Shown here: piece after piece, positions 1-9,324 of the stretch
How the letters are laid out: every line of letters begins with the position of its first letter
Numbering within the stretch: position 1 is the stretch's first letter
Assembly: GCF_007923445.1 (NCBI RefSeq)
Contig: NZ_VOJI01000009.1
Span: forward strand, 144,722-208,721
Reading direction: 5' to 3'
Source of the DNA: Puniceibacterium confluentis
GTDB taxonomy: Bacteria; Pseudomonadota; Alphaproteobacteria; Rhodobacterales; Rhodobacteraceae
Length of the DNA: 64,000 nt
The notes under the pieces: model-generated
The model's database searches: none
Seen by the model: the letters and a program-made list of their open reading frames with translations, nothing else
What the model was told of the DNA's origin: nothing
Translations under genes and position numbers: made by a program

Positions 1-2
1 CA

Positions 3-1673
3 CTGGACAATGGCAATGTGGCGGTGCTGTCGCGGGCCACCGCGACGCAGGCCGTGACGCTGCAGATCCTCGGGCCGGATGGGGCCACGCTGTCGAGCAC
101 GGAAGTCGAGGGCACCTTTGGCACCTCGGAGGTCGAGGGTATCTTTTACCAGCTGACCGCCGGGCTTGAGGTTGCCGAAGTCGGTGGCCGGATTCTGGCG
201 CTTTATCGGGACAGCTTTACCGACACGCTGTTCGGACAGTTCTTCACCCAGGCGGGTGTGGCCGACAGCGGCGAGTTCGATATCTCGGTTGGCGATCATG
301 GCGATGCCAGCAACGCTGCGGTGTTTCAGGACGGACTGCTCGAGGCCGCGGTGCTCACCGATGGACGGGTCGCCATTGCCTGGGCGGACAGTCTGGACGG
401 GGACATCAACGTCTGGGTGACGGTGCTGAATCCCGATGGCACGGTCTCGGTTTTCGAGCAGCAGGTCAACATCGGCGCGACCGCCGCGGGCGAGCAGTAC
501 CACGCCACTGTGCACGCGCTCGAGGGCGGTGGTTTTGCCGTTACCTGGAATCAGAACCTTGTCACATCACAGGAACCGGGCAGCTTTGTGCAGTGCTTTG
601 GCGCGGACGGCACCCCGGTCGGAGACCTGATCACCATCACCGCCGGTCCAGGCGCGGGCGTCGGGTACGGCGCCATCCTGCCGGATGGCAGCGGTTTGCT
701 GGTTGACTGGTACGGCAACGTCACCGATCTGGCCGGGGGCGACACGTCCACGCAGGGTCTGAGCCTGACCGGCACCGAGAGCAACGACACCCTGACCGGC
801 AGCAACGGCAATGACACGCTCCGGGGCGCGGGTGGCGATGATGCGCTGTCCGGCGCGTCTGGCGACGATGTCATGGATGGCGGCGACGGCAACGATGGCA
901 TTCAGGGCAACGCGGGCAACGACACTTTGAATGGCGGGCCCGGCGATGACCAGATTTCCGGTTCCGACGGCGACGATGTGATCGACGGTGGCGACGGCGA
1001 TGACAATATCGGCGGCGGGCTGGGCGACGATTCCATCACCGGCGGGGCTGGCAACGACACAATCGGCGCCGGTCAGGGCAACGATTCTGTCGACGGCAGT
1101 GGCGGCAACGACGTGCTGGCCGGCGGGGCCGGGGATGACACCCTGTCCGGTGGCGACGGCAATGACGTGATGGGGGCCAGCTATGGAGTCGACAGCATCG
1201 ATGGCGGTGCGGGCAGCGACAACATCGGCGGCGGCTTTGGCCGCGACACCATCGACGCCGGGGATGGCGACGATTCGGTTGGCGGCGGCGAAGGTGACGA
1301 CAGCATCGAGGGTGGGGCGGGCAATGACTTTCTGGCCGGCGGCGGACGCAATGACACCATCACTGGCGGGACCGGCGCGGACACCATCAACGGCGGCGCC
1401 GGGGATGATGTGCTGACCGGCGGCGCGGACGGCGACCTGTTTGTCTTCAATGCGCTGACGGACGGCGAATTCGACCACCTCACCGATTTTGCGGTCGGCA
1501 TCGATACGCTGCGGCTGAATGCGGCCAATGGCACCAACTTCGACGACCTTGCCTTTGACTCCACCGCTGTGGATGGCATTGCCGGGGTGCAGCTCGCGCT
1601 CGAGGGGCATGTGATCTTTTTTGCCGGGCTGGAACAGGGAGAGCTGACCGCCGGCGATTTCCTCTTCGTCTGA
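3..1673 (+). CDS. RTX calcium-binding secreted protein, 5' truncated by window edge
   Basis: This is the C-terminal part of an RTX protein; the frame is open to the left edge (codons for L-D-N-G-N precede the first possible GTG at 18), so the real start lies outside. The first ~240 residues contain repeated beta-type segments with LPDG/NPDGT motifs resembling propeller-like repeats. From about residue 255 to 470 there are more than twenty nonapeptide repeats of GGxGxDxxx type, which in this family bind Ca2+ and form a parallel beta-roll after export. The last ~80 residues (D-L-F-V-F near the repeat end, then a beta-rich tail ending F-L-F-V) look like the C-terminal signal of type I secretion substrates. 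No ABC exporter or membrane-fusion gene is adjacent. No catalytic domain is visible in this part, so the activity is unknown. Confidence 0.9.
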   Translation: MDNGNVAVLSRATATQAVTLQILGPDGATLSSTEVEGTFGTSEVEGIFYQLTAGLEVAEVGGRILALYRDSFTDTLFGQFFTQAGVADSGEFDISVGDHGDASNAAVFQDGLLEAAVLTDGRVAIAWADSLDGDINVWVTVLNPDGTVSVFEQQVNIGATAAGEQYHATVHALEGGGFAVTWNQNLVTSQEPGSFVQCFGADGTPVGDLITITAGPGAGVGYGAILPDGSGLLVDWYGNVTDLAGGDTSTQGLSLTGTESNDTLTGSNGNDTLRGAGGDDALSGASGDDVMDGGDGNDGIQGNAGNDTLNGGPGDDQISGSDGDDVIDGGDGDDNIGGGLGDDSITGGAGNDTIGAGQGNDSVDGSGGNDVLAGGAGDDTLSGGDGNDVMGASYGVDSIDGGAGSDNIGGGFGRDTIDAGDGDDSVGGGEGDDSIEGGAGNDFLAGGGRNDTITGGTGADTINGGAGDDVLTGGADGDLFVFNALTDGEFDHLTDFAVGIDTLRLNAANGTNFDDLAFDSTAVDGIAGVQLALEGHVIFFAGLEQGELTAGDFLFV

Positions 1674-1723
1674 GGTTGCCGCCGGGCTGAAAGTGTCGCG
1701 CGCCGTTGTCCGGGTCGCGGCAC

Positions 1724-1752
1724 TTGCGCCCGGGTCAAAACCCCGCTATGAG
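1724..1752 (+). promoter_or_regulatory. Candidate sigma70 promoter for rpsB-tsf
   Basis: TTGCGC (1724-1729) and TATGAG (1747-1752) are separated by 17 bases and lie 120 bases upstream of rpsB, leaving a long GC-rich leader. Ribosomal protein S2 operons in other bacteria are controlled through the leader, but I do not recognise a named leader RNA here. Confidence 0.4.
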
Positions 1753-1871
1753 CGCCCCACTCAATCCCGCAGGCGGGGTCGGGCCGTTGGGGGAGACATC
1801 CCCAGAGGTCCACCGGTTGGCGCAGTCGCGCACGCACCCCCGCCAAGGCGTAAACCGGAAAGGATAAGACC

Positions 1872-2630
1872 ATGGCTCTTCCCGAGTTCAACATGCGTCA
1901 GCTGCTTGAAGCAGGCGTACACTTTGGCCACCAGACGCAGCGCTGGAACCCCCGTATGGGCGAGTTCATCTATGGTGCGCGCAACGGCATCCACATCATG
2001 GACCTGACGCAGACCGTCCCGATGCTGGACGCCGCGCTGAACGTTGTCCGCGAGACCACCGCCAAGGGCGGCCGCGTGCTGTTCGTCGGCACCAAGCGTC
2101 AGGCGCAGCAGTCGATTGCCGACGCCGCCGAGAAATGCGCGCAGTATTACATGAACCACCGCTGGCTGGGCGGCACGCTCACCAACTGGCAGACCGTTTC
2201 CAAGTCGATCCAGCGTCTCAAGCAGATCGACGAGCAGATGGAAACCGGCTCTGAAGGTCTGACCAAGAAAGAGCGCCTGAACATGGAGCGCGACCAGACC
2301 AAACTGCAGGCCTCGCTCGGCGGGATCCGCGAAATGGGCGGCGTGCCTGATCTTCTCTTCGTCATCGACGTCAAGAAAGAAGCGCTGGCCGTGGCCGAAG
2401 CCAACAAGCTGGGCATCCCGGTTGTCGCCATCGTCGACACCAACTGCTCGCCCGATGGCGTCGACTACATCATCCCCGGCAACGACGACGCGGCCCGCGC
2501 CATCTCGCTTTACTGCGATCTGGTCAGCCGTGCGGCTCTGGATGGCATGACCGCCCAGATGGGTGCCGCCGGTGTCGACATCGGTGCACTCGAAGACGCC
2601 CCCGTCGAAGACGCTGCCGCCGAGGCCTGA
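1872..2630 (+). CDS. rpsB: 30S ribosomal protein S2
   Basis: Ribosomal protein S2 of the small subunit head, 252 residues, the usual length. It begins [20 protein letters not shown], the S2 N-terminal signature, and carries the RWNPRM and GTKRQAQ segments typical of the family. The ATG is preceded by AAAGGA at good spacing. The C-terminal tail is acidic ([12 protein letters not shown]), as in many alphaproteobacteria. It is followed 119 bases later by tsf, the conserved rpsB-tsf order. Confidence 0.99.
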   Translation: MALPEFNMRQLLEAGVHFGHQTQRWNPRMGEFIYGARNGIHIMDLTQTVPMLDAALNVVRETTAKGGRVLFVGTKRQAQQSIADAAEKCAQYYMNHRWLGGTLTNWQTVSKSIQRLKQIDEQMETGSEGLTKKERLNMERDQTKLQASLGGIREMGGVPDLLFVIDVKKEALAVAEANKLGIPVVAIVDTNCSPDGVDYIIPGNDDAARAISLYCDLVSRAALDGMTAQMGAAGVDIGALEDAPVEDAAAEA

Positions 2631-2672
2631 GCGTCTTTTGTCGCACGGGCGACATGCAGAGATGACATGAGC

Positions 2673-2715
2673 GGACAGCCTTCTGGCTGTCCCGGGATGG
2701 CCCGGACGGGGCCGT
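2673..2715 (+). other. Two consecutive hairpins between rpsB and tsf
   Basis: GGACAGCC (2673-2680) pairs with GGCTGTCC (2685-2692) around a TTCT loop, and a second GC-rich stem follows (about 2691-2717). Neither has a T-run, so they look like attenuating, RNA-stability or processing structures inside the operon rather than true terminators. Confidence 0.5.
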
Positions 2716-2749
2716 CCCAAATTGCAATTCCAGACGAGGAGAGCCGCAG

Positions 2750-3625
2750 ATGGCGATTACAGCATCCCAGGTGAAAGAACTGCGCGAGATGACCGGCGCA
2801 GGCATGATGGACGCCAAGAAGGCGCTGACCGAGACCGACGGCGATATGGACGCCGCCGTTGACTGGCTGCGCACCAAAGGTCTGGCCAAAGCCGCCAAAA
2901 AGGCCGGCCGTACCGCAGCCGAAGGCCTTGTCGCCGTCGCCGTCGAGGGCAGCACCGGCGTTGCCGTCGAAGTGAACTCGGAAACCGACTTTGTCGGAAA
3001 GAACGCCGATTTCCAGAAGATGGTCGCAGGTATTTCCGCCGCCGCTCTCAAGGTCGACGATCTCGAGACGCTGATGGGCGCCGATCTGGGCGGCAAGACC
3101 GTTCAGGACGAGATCACTTCGAAGATCGCCACCATCGGTGAAAACATGTCGGTGCGCCGCATGGCCAAACTGTCCGGTGAGACCGTTGTGTCCTACGTCC
3201 ACAACGCGGCTGCCGAAGGCATGGGCAAGATCGGCGTCCTGGTCGCCATGACCGGCGACAACGAAGCCTTTGGCCGTCAGGTCGCGATGCACATCGCTGC
3301 CGCCAACCCGGCATCGCTGTCCGAAGCGGATCTCGACCCGGCCGTTGTCGAAAAGGAACGCCAGATCCAGATCGAAATCGCACGCGAGTCGGGCAAGCCT
3401 GACTCGGTGATCGACAAGATGATCGTTGGCCGGATGAAAAAGTTCATGGCCGAAGTCACGCTGCTGGGACAGGCATTCGTGGTCAATCCCGACCTCACCG
3501 TTGCCGCCGCGGCCAAGGAAGCAGGCGTCGAGATCACAGGTTATGTGCGTCTTGAAGTCGGCGAAGGCATCGAAAAGGTTGTCGAGGATTTCGCCGCCGA
3601 AGTCGCAAAGACCGCCAAAGGCTGA
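2750..3625 (+). CDS. tsf: Translation elongation factor Ts
   Basis: EF-Ts, the nucleotide exchange factor for EF-Tu, 291 residues. The N-terminal UBA-like domain is clear ([19 protein letters not shown]), as is the TDFVGKN motif near residue 80 that contacts EF-Tu. The ATG follows GAGGAGAGCCGCAG. It is the second gene of the rpsB operon and is closed by the strong terminator at 3721. Confidence 0.99.
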   Translation: MAITASQVKELREMTGAGMMDAKKALTETDGDMDAAVDWLRTKGLAKAAKKAGRTAAEGLVAVAVEGSTGVAVEVNSETDFVGKNADFQKMVAGISAAALKVDDLETLMGADLGGKTVQDEITSKIATIGENMSVRRMAKLSGETVVSYVHNAAAEGMGKIGVLVAMTGDNEAFGRQVAMHIAAANPASLSEADLDPAVVEKERQIQIEIARESGKPDSVIDKMIVGRMKKFMAEVTLLGQAFVVNPDLTVAAAAKEAGVEITGYVRLEVGEGIEKVVEDFAAEVAKTAKG

Positions 3626-3720
3626 GGGGCAGGGGCTCTGCCCCGGCTTCAACCTCAGCGCGCGTCGCCCCCGGGGGTGGCGCGCGATTTGCGTTTCAGA
3701 CCAGCTGTCAGCCAAACGTA

Positions 3721-3755
3721 AACGGAGCCGCCCGCAAGGGCAGCTCCGTTTTTTC
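3721..3755 (+). terminator. Rho-independent terminator of rpsB-tsf
   Basis: AACGGAGC (3721-3728) pairs with GCTCCGTT (3743-3750), with an inner GCCC/GGGC stem, a GCAA loop, and a run of T from 3749. This is a textbook intrinsic terminator. Confidence 0.93.
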
Positions 3756-4060
3756 TTGACCGGAAGGCATCCCCGAGACATTGGGGATGAGATGAGGATA
3801 CCTCCAAGTGCGCCGACCTTCCCAGGGCAATACCCGGAAAGGCCGACAGCGGTACTTACCGCAAAGTCCTGCAGTGCCTTGAAATTACAAGGGTTTCAGA
3901 ACCAGCATTCCCAGGCTAAAGGCCACCACTCACGGAACAGTTATAGATTGGCAAGGTTTGTGACGTAACGGAAGTCAGGATTTCCCGACCTTTGTTCATT
4001 TGCGCTCATATGTTAACTTTTTCACGGTGGGTTCACGGACCACGCCAGACCGGAGCGAAT
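3756..4060. other. Intergenic segment with no gene seen
   Basis: About 300 bases between the tsf terminator and the convergent LuxR-type gene. It is less GC-rich than its surroundings. I find no credible coding frame, tRNA or repeat here. Confidence 0.6.
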
Positions 4061-4822
4061 TTATGCCTCCAAAACAAACATCTGGTTCTGAAACGTTGCC
4101 TTCATCACCGCCTGTGCGGTGGTTTCGACGTTCAGAGCCTCGCGTGCCAGCCGCAAATGCTTTTCGACAGTTGCCTGAGTGAGTCCCATGATTTGCGCGA
4201 TGTCCTGCATGGTCTTGCCACTTCCCACCCATTCCAGCGCCTCCCGCTGGCGTTTGGTCAGCGTCTGGTTGGGGGGCGTATAGGGCAGGGACAGGATTTT
4301 CAGGTGAACGAGGTTGTTCATCAGCACGATGGTTTCACCATGTTCGGCCCACAGGGCATCGGTATCGGCCTGTGACAGACCGGGCTTCGCCGTCAGTGCG
4401 ATGGCGCCCTTGGCCCCGGCGGACACCGATTTGAAGCTGATCGAATAGCCCGCGGTTACATTGTGGGACACGTTGAAATCAAACACCCGACGTTCTTCTC
4501 GGGTCAGCGTATCGCTGAGTATCTTCTCGGCAAGCACGCGCCAACTGCAGAACCCTTCGTTCTCGAGTGCCCATTTCACCATGGGCGCATGGGCATATAG
4601 ACCCTGGCCGATGAAGACGTTCGTGTAACTGGGCGCATGATTGGACAGCAGCAGGAAATCGTTTGGATCACCCAGGGAATGGGCCGTGCGAAACCGGGTA
4701 AATCCGTACAGAAGCCGGTCAAAGCCATAGGCCGCCATATGTTCGCAATGTTTCGACCACAGCATTTCGATGCTGCTGGCATTGGTCAACTCGATCAGGT
4801 CACCGCAGAGCGCCGGTGTCAT
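4061..4822 (-). CDS. LuxR-family regulator with autoinducer-type domain (LuxR solo)
   Basis: A 253-residue LuxR-type transcription factor. Residues ~1-175 form an autoinducer-binding-like domain and residues ~187-245 a GerE/LuxR helix-turn-helix (LTKRQREALEWVGSGKT followed by DIAQIMGLTQATVEKHL). In the ligand domain the place where AHL-binding LuxR proteins carry the Asp-Pro pair reads LYAHAPMV, so the conserved Asp appears replaced, and the usual aromatic spacing is altered. No luxI synthase is nearby. Its ATG overlaps the aroQ stop (TGATG), so the two are probably co-translated. The ligand and targets are unknown; it may sense a non-AHL molecule. Confidence 0.9.
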   Translation of the reverse strand: MTPALCGDLIELTNASSIEMLWSKHCEHMAAYGFDRLLYGFTRFRTAHSLGDPNDFLLLSNHAPSYTNVFIGQGLYAHAPMVKWALENEGFCSWRVLAEKILSDTLTREERRVFDFNVSHNVTAGYSISFKSVSAGAKGAIALTAKPGLSQADTDALWAEHGETIVLMNNLVHLKILSLPYTPPNQTLTKRQREALEWVGSGKTMQDIAQIMGLTQATVEKHLRLAREALNVETTAQAVMKATFQNQMFVLEA

Positions 4823-5262
4823 CAGGTACCCTCAAGGTGGCTGAACAGCGCGTCCATCGCCAATGTATAGCCGCGCGCCCCAAAGCCGCAGATCAGACCG
4901 ATGGCGACAGGCGAGATATAGGACAGGTGCCTGAAACTCTCGCGCGCATGGATGTTGGACAGATGCAGTTCGACGACGGGGACTTCTGCCGATCGGATCG
5001 CATCCATCAGCGCGATCGAGGTGTGGGTATAGGCTCCGGCATTCAGGATCACACCATCCTTGGTGCCGCGCGCCGCGTGCAGTGCATCGACCAGAACACC
5101 TTCGTGATTGCTCTGGGCAAAATCCAGGGTCACTCCGATCTTTTCCGCATGCGCCCGGCACATGGCTTCGACATCCGCCAGTGTCGTCGAGCCATATATC
5201 TCTGGCTGACGGGTGCCCAGCAGGTTGAGGTTTGGTCCGTTGAGGATCAGCATCGTGCGCAT
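4822..5262 (-). CDS. aroQ: 3-dehydroquinate dehydratase, type II
   Basis: Type II dehydroquinase of the shikimate pathway, converting 3-dehydroquinate to 3-dehydroshikimate as a cytosolic dodecamer. It shows the LNGPNLNLLGTRQPEIYG signature with the catalytic Tyr, the SNHEG motif, NAGAYTHTS, and ELHLSNIHARE(S)FRH with the catalytic His region. I chose the ATG at 5262 (146 residues, normal length) because AGGA lies about 8 bases upstream; an in-frame ATG at 5289 would add nine residues with no site. Its stop overlaps the start of the LuxR-type gene. Confidence 0.96.
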   Translation of the reverse strand: MRTMLILNGPNLNLLGTRQPEIYGSTTLADVEAMCRAHAEKIGVTLDFAQSNHEGVLVDALHAARGTKDGVILNAGAYTHTSIALMDAIRSAEVPVVELHLSNIHARESFRHLSYISPVAIGLICGFGARGYTLAMDALFSHLEGT

Positions 5263-5517
5263 TGTCGTTGTCCTGTTGTTTGACATCACAGTGACCGTCT
5301 AGGTTTGTCCTGTCCAGATGCCGGGGTTGGGGCTCTGACGCAAGCGGCCAACACCGTGATCGACGCACCACTGAGGCGCGGACCCGAAAAACACCTGTGC
5401 GGCTGGGATAATTGACGAATTTAAAATACATAATACTGATTATACGAATTATTGAATTACCGCGGCACGCGCGACTTTGCAGTGCGGCGCATGTCCGGCT
5501 CGACGGCCCTGTCGCGC
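5263..5517. other. Intergenic segment upstream of aroQ, AT-rich core
   Basis: No gene seen. About 5405-5460 is strikingly AT-rich for this window and contains a perfect TATAAT on the minus strand (5444 to 5439) without a clear -35 partner. It probably holds the aroQ promoter. Confidence 0.4.
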
Positions 5518-5552
5518 AAAAAAACTGCGGCGCCCGTTACAGGCGCCGCAGT
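5518..5552 (-). terminator. Rho-independent terminator of gcdH
   Basis: On the minus strand an 11-base stem (5552-5542 with 5534-5524) around a 7-base loop is followed by seven T (5524-5518). It lies 30 bases past the gcdH stop. Confidence 0.93.
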
Positions 5553-5581
5553 CCAGGGATCGTCGTATCCTGACGCAGGGT

Positions 5582-6814
5582 TTAAAAGAACGCCTGCAAG
5601 CCCGTCTGCGCCCGGCCAAGGATCAGCGCGTGCACGTCATGCGTGCCCTCATAGGTGTTCACTGTTTCCAGGTTCACCATGTGCCGGATGACCTGAAACT
5701 CGGCTGAGATCCCGTTGCCGCCGTGCATGTCGCGGGACTGCCGCGCGATATCCAGCGCCTTGCCGCAGTTGTTGCGCTTGATCAGCGAGATCATCTCGGG
5801 TGCGCCCTTGGCCTCGTCCATAAGCCGACCGACCCGCAAGCTGGCCTGAAGTCCCAATGAAATCTCGGTCTGCATGTCGGCCAGTTTCTTTTGAAACAGT
5901 TGGGTTTGCGCCAGTGGCTTGCCGAACTGCTTGCGGTCCAGCCCATAGCCGCGGGCCGCGGTCCAGCAGAACTCGGCCGCGCCCATGACCCCCCAGGAGA
6001 TGCCGTACCGGGCGCGGTTCAGACAGCCGAAAGGCCCCTTGAGCCCCTGAACGTGCGGCAGAAGCGCGTCTTCACCCACCTCGACATTGTCCATCACGAT
6101 TTCGCCGGTGACCGAGGCCCGCAGGCTGAGTTTGTTGCCAACCTTCGGCGCCGACAGTCCCTTCATGCCTTTTTCCAGCACAAAGCCGCGGATCTTGCCG
6201 TCGTGGGCTTCGGATTTGGCCCAGACCACAAAGACATCGGCAATCGGCGAGTTCGAGATCCACATCTTGGAGCCCGAGATCCGGTAGCCGCTGTCGGTTT
6301 TCACCGCACGGGTCTTCATGCCCGCAGGGTCAGACCCCGCGTCCGGTTCGGTCAGGCCGAAACAGCCGATCCATTCACCGCTTGCCAGTTTCGGCAGGTA
6401 TTTCTGCCGCTGCTCTTCCGAGCCATAGGCATAGATCGGATACATCACGAGGCTGGATTGCACCGACATCATCGACCGGTAACCGGAATCGACCCGCTCG
6501 ATCTCGCGTGCCACCAGCCCGTAGGCCACGTAGGAGGATCCCAGCCCGCCGTATTCCTCGGGCACGGTGATGCCCAGCAGGCCCATGTCGCCCATTTCGC
6601 GGAAGATTTCCGGCTCAACCCGCTCTTCGTTATACGCTGCAATCACCCGCGGCTGCAGTTTTTCCTGCGCGTAGGACCGGGCGCTGTCAGCGATCATGCG
6701 TTCATCTTCGCTCAGCTGGTCAACCAGCCGGAACGGATCTTCCCAGTCGAAGGATCCCATATCGGGCGCGTCCTTGGCTTTGAGCTTCGGCCCAGGTGTC
6801 TTCATCTCGTTCAT
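5582..6814 (-). CDS. gcdH: Glutaryl-CoA dehydrogenase
   Basis: FAD-dependent acyl-CoA dehydrogenase that oxidises and decarboxylates glutaryl-CoA to crotonyl-CoA in lysine/tryptophan degradation. Hallmarks are FDWEDPF at the N-terminus, [14 protein letters not shown] with the substrate-binding Arg, [14 protein letters not shown], and the C-terminal [17 protein letters not shown] containing the catalytic Glu (about residue 389). The ATG at 6814 has GAGGAG seven bases upstream; the alternative at 6829 lacks a site. Length is 410 residues. It is divergent from a LysR regulator with a visible operator between them, the usual arrangement for a locally controlled catabolic gene. Confidence 0.96.
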   Translation of the reverse strand: MNEMKTPGPKLKAKDAPDMGSFDWEDPFRLVDQLSEDERMIADSARSYAQEKLQPRVIAAYNEERVEPEIFREMGDMGLLGITVPEEYGGLGSSYVAYGLVAREIERVDSGYRSMMSVQSSLVMYPIYAYGSEEQRQKYLPKLASGEWIGCFGLTEPDAGSDPAGMKTRAVKTDSGYRISGSKMWISNSPIADVFVVWAKSEAHDGKIRGFVLEKGMKGLSAPKVGNKLSLRASVTGEIVMDNVEVGEDALLPHVQGLKGPFGCLNRARYGISWGVMGAAEFCWTAARGYGLDRKQFGKPLAQTQLFQKKLADMQTEISLGLQASLRVGRLMDEAKGAPEMISLIKRNNCGKALDIARQSRDMHGGNGISAEFQVIRHMVNLETVNTYEGTHDVHALILGRAQTGLQAFF

Positions 6815-6844
6815 GTCGCAACTCCTCATGTTCGGATCAGATTA

Positions 6845-6884
6845 ACTTGCATCTGCCGCAAGTAAAATGGACATTCCCGCAAGT
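6845..6884. promoter_or_regulatory. Candidate LysR operator in the gcdH/lysR divergent region
   Basis: ACTTGC (6845-6850) and GCAAGT (6858-6863) form a perfect inverted repeat with a 7-base spacer, and a third half-site GCAAGT repeats at 6879-6884, exactly 21 bases (two helical turns) downstream. This matches the strong-site plus weak-site layout of LysR-type regulators. Confidence 0.65.
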
Positions 6885-6896
6885 AACCATGCGGAA

Positions 6897-7805
6897 ATGT
6901 CATATATGTCCCTCGCCCGTCGCCTGCTTCCCCCGATTGCCGCGCTCCGCGCGCTGGAAGCGCTGGACCGACTGGGCAGTGCCACAGCCGCTGCACAGGA
7001 GCTCGCGCTCAGCCAGAGCGCCATCAGCCGCCAACTGCAGACGCTTGAGGACCACCTTGGCACTGCGTTGCTGATCCGTGAAAAACGCAGTCTGCGACTG
7101 ACCCCGGCGGCGCAGGATTATGCCGTCTCGATTCGCGCGGCGCTCGGCAGCATCGCCAATGCTTCGATGGCATTGCGGGTTGGCCCCAAGGGAGGCAGCC
7201 TCAGCCTGGCGATACTGCCGAGCTTTGGCATGCGCTGGCTGGTGCCGCGTCTTCCCGATTTTGCCCGCCGCCACCCCGAGGTGACGATCAACCTGACAAC
7301 CCGCCTGAAGCCCTTCAGCTTTGCGGCAGAACCCTTTGATGCTGCGATACATTTTGGTGACAACTGGCCCGGAACCCACCGGCTTCAGCTGATGCGCGAA
7401 CAGGTGCTGCCGGTCTGTGCTCCGTCACTTCTGGCGCGGGCGACAGAGATTCCGGCGCTGGCAAAGCTGCCACTGCTGCACATCCAGACCCGGCCCGAAG
7501 CCTGGCGAAACTGGTTCCGGCTGCACGGAACCGATCCGGGCGCCCTGCCCGGCACCACCTTTGACCAGTACACCACCATCATCCAGGGGGCGCTGCACGG
7601 GCTGGGTGTGGCCTTGCTGCCCGACTACCTGGTCGACAGTGAACTGATGTCGGGGCAACTGATGCGCGCGGCGGAAACCGCTCCGGTCAGCCTGGGCGCA
7701 TATCATCTGGTCTGGCCGGACGACAGACCACCGGCCCCGGCGCTGATCAAATTTCGCGACTGGTTGTCGTTCCAGACCGAAGAGGAAGAAAACCTTCCGC
7801 GCTGA
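6897..7805 (+). CDS. LysR-family transcriptional regulator (GcvA-like), probable regulator of gcdH
   Basis: N-terminal winged helix (LRALEALDRLGSATAAAQELALSQSAISRQLQTLEDHLG) and a type 2 periplasmic-binding-like effector domain. Three in-frame ATGs exist (6867, 6897, 6906). The first would put the operator half-sites inside the coding region and has no Shine-Dalgarno; GGAA at 6892 favours 6906, with 6897 as a conservative choice, giving about 300 residues. It is divergent from gcdH, so it most likely controls glutaryl-CoA dehydrogenase in response to glutarate or glutaryl-CoA (inference). Confidence 0.92.
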   Translation: MSYMSLARRLLPPIAALRALEALDRLGSATAAAQELALSQSAISRQLQTLEDHLGTALLIREKRSLRLTPAAQDYAVSIRAALGSIANASMALRVGPKGGSLSLAILPSFGMRWLVPRLPDFARRHPEVTINLTTRLKPFSFAAEPFDAAIHFGDNWPGTHRLQLMREQVLPVCAPSLLARATEIPALAKLPLLHIQTRPEAWRNWFRLHGTDPGALPGTTFDQYTTIIQGALHGLGVALLPDYLVDSELMSGQLMRAAETAPVSLGAYHLVWPDDRPPAPALIKFRDWLSFQTEEEENLPR

Positions 7806-7885
7806 GTCCGGCAGTCATCTGCGCGAAACCGCCCGGGGATCTTGGCCCGACCGCGCTGGTGCGCCGGTCGTCGCGGCGTCAGGCG

Positions 7886-8575
7886 TCACCCCAGGGCGTA
7901 GCCCGCGCCCCGGACGGTGCGCAGCGGATCACCTCCGCCGTACTGGCACAACGCCTTGCGCAGCCGCCCGATGTGGACATCCACCGTGCGCGTGTCGACA
8001 TAGATGTCCCGTCCCCAGACCCGGTCCAGCAGCTGTTCGCGTGACCAGACCCGGCCGGGTTTTTCCATGAAGGTCGACAGCAGCCTGAATTCCGTCGGAC
8101 CCAGTTTGAGCGGTTCGCCCAGACGGGTGACGCGATGGGTTTCCGCGTCCAGCATGATGTCATCATATTGCAGCCGCAGACCTGCCGCCGCCGGCCGGGT
8201 GCGGCGCAGCTGCGCGCGCACCCGTGCCATCAGTTCCACCACCGAATAGGGTTTGACCACGTAGTCGTCCGCCCCGGTTTCAAGCCCGCGCACCTTGTCG
8301 ACCTCTTCCGAGCGCGCCGACAGCATGATGACGGGCACCGAGCGGGTCTCGGGCCGGGTCTTGAGCTGGCGGCACACCTCGATTCCCGAAACATTCGGCA
8401 GCATCCAGTCCAGCACGATGATGTCGGGCTGTTCCTCTGCCACCAGAATCAGCGCCTCTTCGCCGTTTTCGGCACGCGCCACCCGAAAGCCTTCGGCCTC
8501 AAGGTTATAGCTCAGGACCTCGCGCTGCGCGGCCTCGTCCTCGACCACCAGAACGACCGGCTGATCTGCTGACAT
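7886..8575 (-). CDS. phoB: Phosphate regulon response regulator PhoB
   Basis: OmpR-type response regulator of 229 residues, the classic PhoB length. The receiver domain has the acidic pair in VVEDE and the phosphoacceptor Asp56 in IIVLDWMLP; the winged-helix output domain runs from ~130 to the end (RVWSREQLLDRVWGRDIYVDTRTVDVHI). The ATG at 8575 sits 5 bases past the phoU stop with AAGGA upstream; a longer start at 8602 would overlap phoU. It is last in the pst-phoU-phoB run, so it should amplify its own operon under phosphate limitation. Confidence 0.97.
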   Translation of the reverse strand: MSADQPVVLVVEDEAAQREVLSYNLEAEGFRVARAENGEEALILVAEEQPDIIVLDWMLPNVSGIEVCRQLKTRPETRSVPVIMLSARSEEVDKVRGLETGADDYVVKPYSVVELMARVRAQLRRTRPAAAGLRLQYDDIMLDAETHRVTRLGEPLKLGPTEFRLLSTFMEKPGRVWSREQLLDRVWGRDIYVDTRTVDVHIGRLRKALCQYGGGDPLRTVRGAGYALG

Positions 8576-8579
8576 CCGT

Positions 8580-9320
8580 TCAATCCTTGTCGCTGCCGGC
8601 ATCGACGCTGTAACGCGGATCGGACGACGTCATGTCGCCTTTCTGACGCGGTTCGCCGGGCTTGGCCCCGGTGACCAGGAACACCACCTGTTCGGCGATC
8701 GAGGTCACGTGATCGCCCATGCGTTCGATGTTCTTGGCGATAAAGTGCAGATGCATGCACGCGGTGATGTTGCGCGGATCTTCCAGCATGAAAGTCAGGA
8801 ATTCGCGAAACAGGGTGTTGTACATCTGATCGACGTCGCGGTCGCGCTCGATCACGTCCCGTGCCAGTTCGGCGTCGCGCTGGATATAGGCGTCCAGCGC
8901 GTCCTTCAGCATCAGCTCGACCTCGCGGGCCATGCGGCGCAATGCGGTCGGCGAGCCCTGGATGGGCTGAAGCTGCACCAGGACGCCGGTGCGCTTGGCG
9001 ATGTTCTTGGACAGATCGCCAATGCGCTCGAGGTTGGCCGACATCCGCATCACCGACAGGATCACCCGCAGGTCGACGGCGGTGGGCGAGCGGATGGCGA
9101 TGACCCGCGCCGCCTCTTCGTTCAGCTGTTCTTCCAGTGTGTCGATGGCCTTGTCGCCCTGCCGCACCTGTTCGGCCAGCTCTTCGTCGCGGGTTTCCAG
9201 CGACTTGGCACCGTCGCGGATGGCGGCCTCGACAAGACCGCCCATCTTCATGATCTTGGCCTGGATGCCTTCGAGGTCGCGGTCAAAGGCCGAGGCGATG
9301 TGCTGTGTCATCTCTGTCAT
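8580..9320 (-). CDS. phoU: Phosphate transport system regulator PhoU
   Basis: All-helical PhoU with two three-helix repeats, each carrying the metal-binding ExxxD-type signature (for example NLERIGDLSKNIAKR and NIERMGDHVTSIAEQ). It links PstB to PhoR so that the kinase is restrained when phosphate is plentiful. The start MTEMTQHI at 9320, four bases after the pstB stop, gives 246 residues, normal for the family; a longer upstream frame would run into pstB. Confidence 0.97.
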   Translation of the reverse strand: MTEMTQHIASAFDRDLEGIQAKIMKMGGLVEAAIRDGAKSLETRDEELAEQVRQGDKAIDTLEEQLNEEAARVIAIRSPTAVDLRVILSVMRMSANLERIGDLSKNIAKRTGVLVQLQPIQGSPTALRRMAREVELMLKDALDAYIQRDAELARDVIERDRDVDQMYNTLFREFLTFMLEDPRNITACMHLHFIAKNIERMGDHVTSIAEQVVFLVTGAKPGEPRQKGDMTSSDPRYSVDAGSDKD

Positions 9321-9324
9321 GGCT

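Noticed and set aside
567-1610. 347-codon minus-strand frame opposite the RTX repeats
   Set aside because: Antisense of a repetitive coding region; same cause as the other repeat-driven frames.
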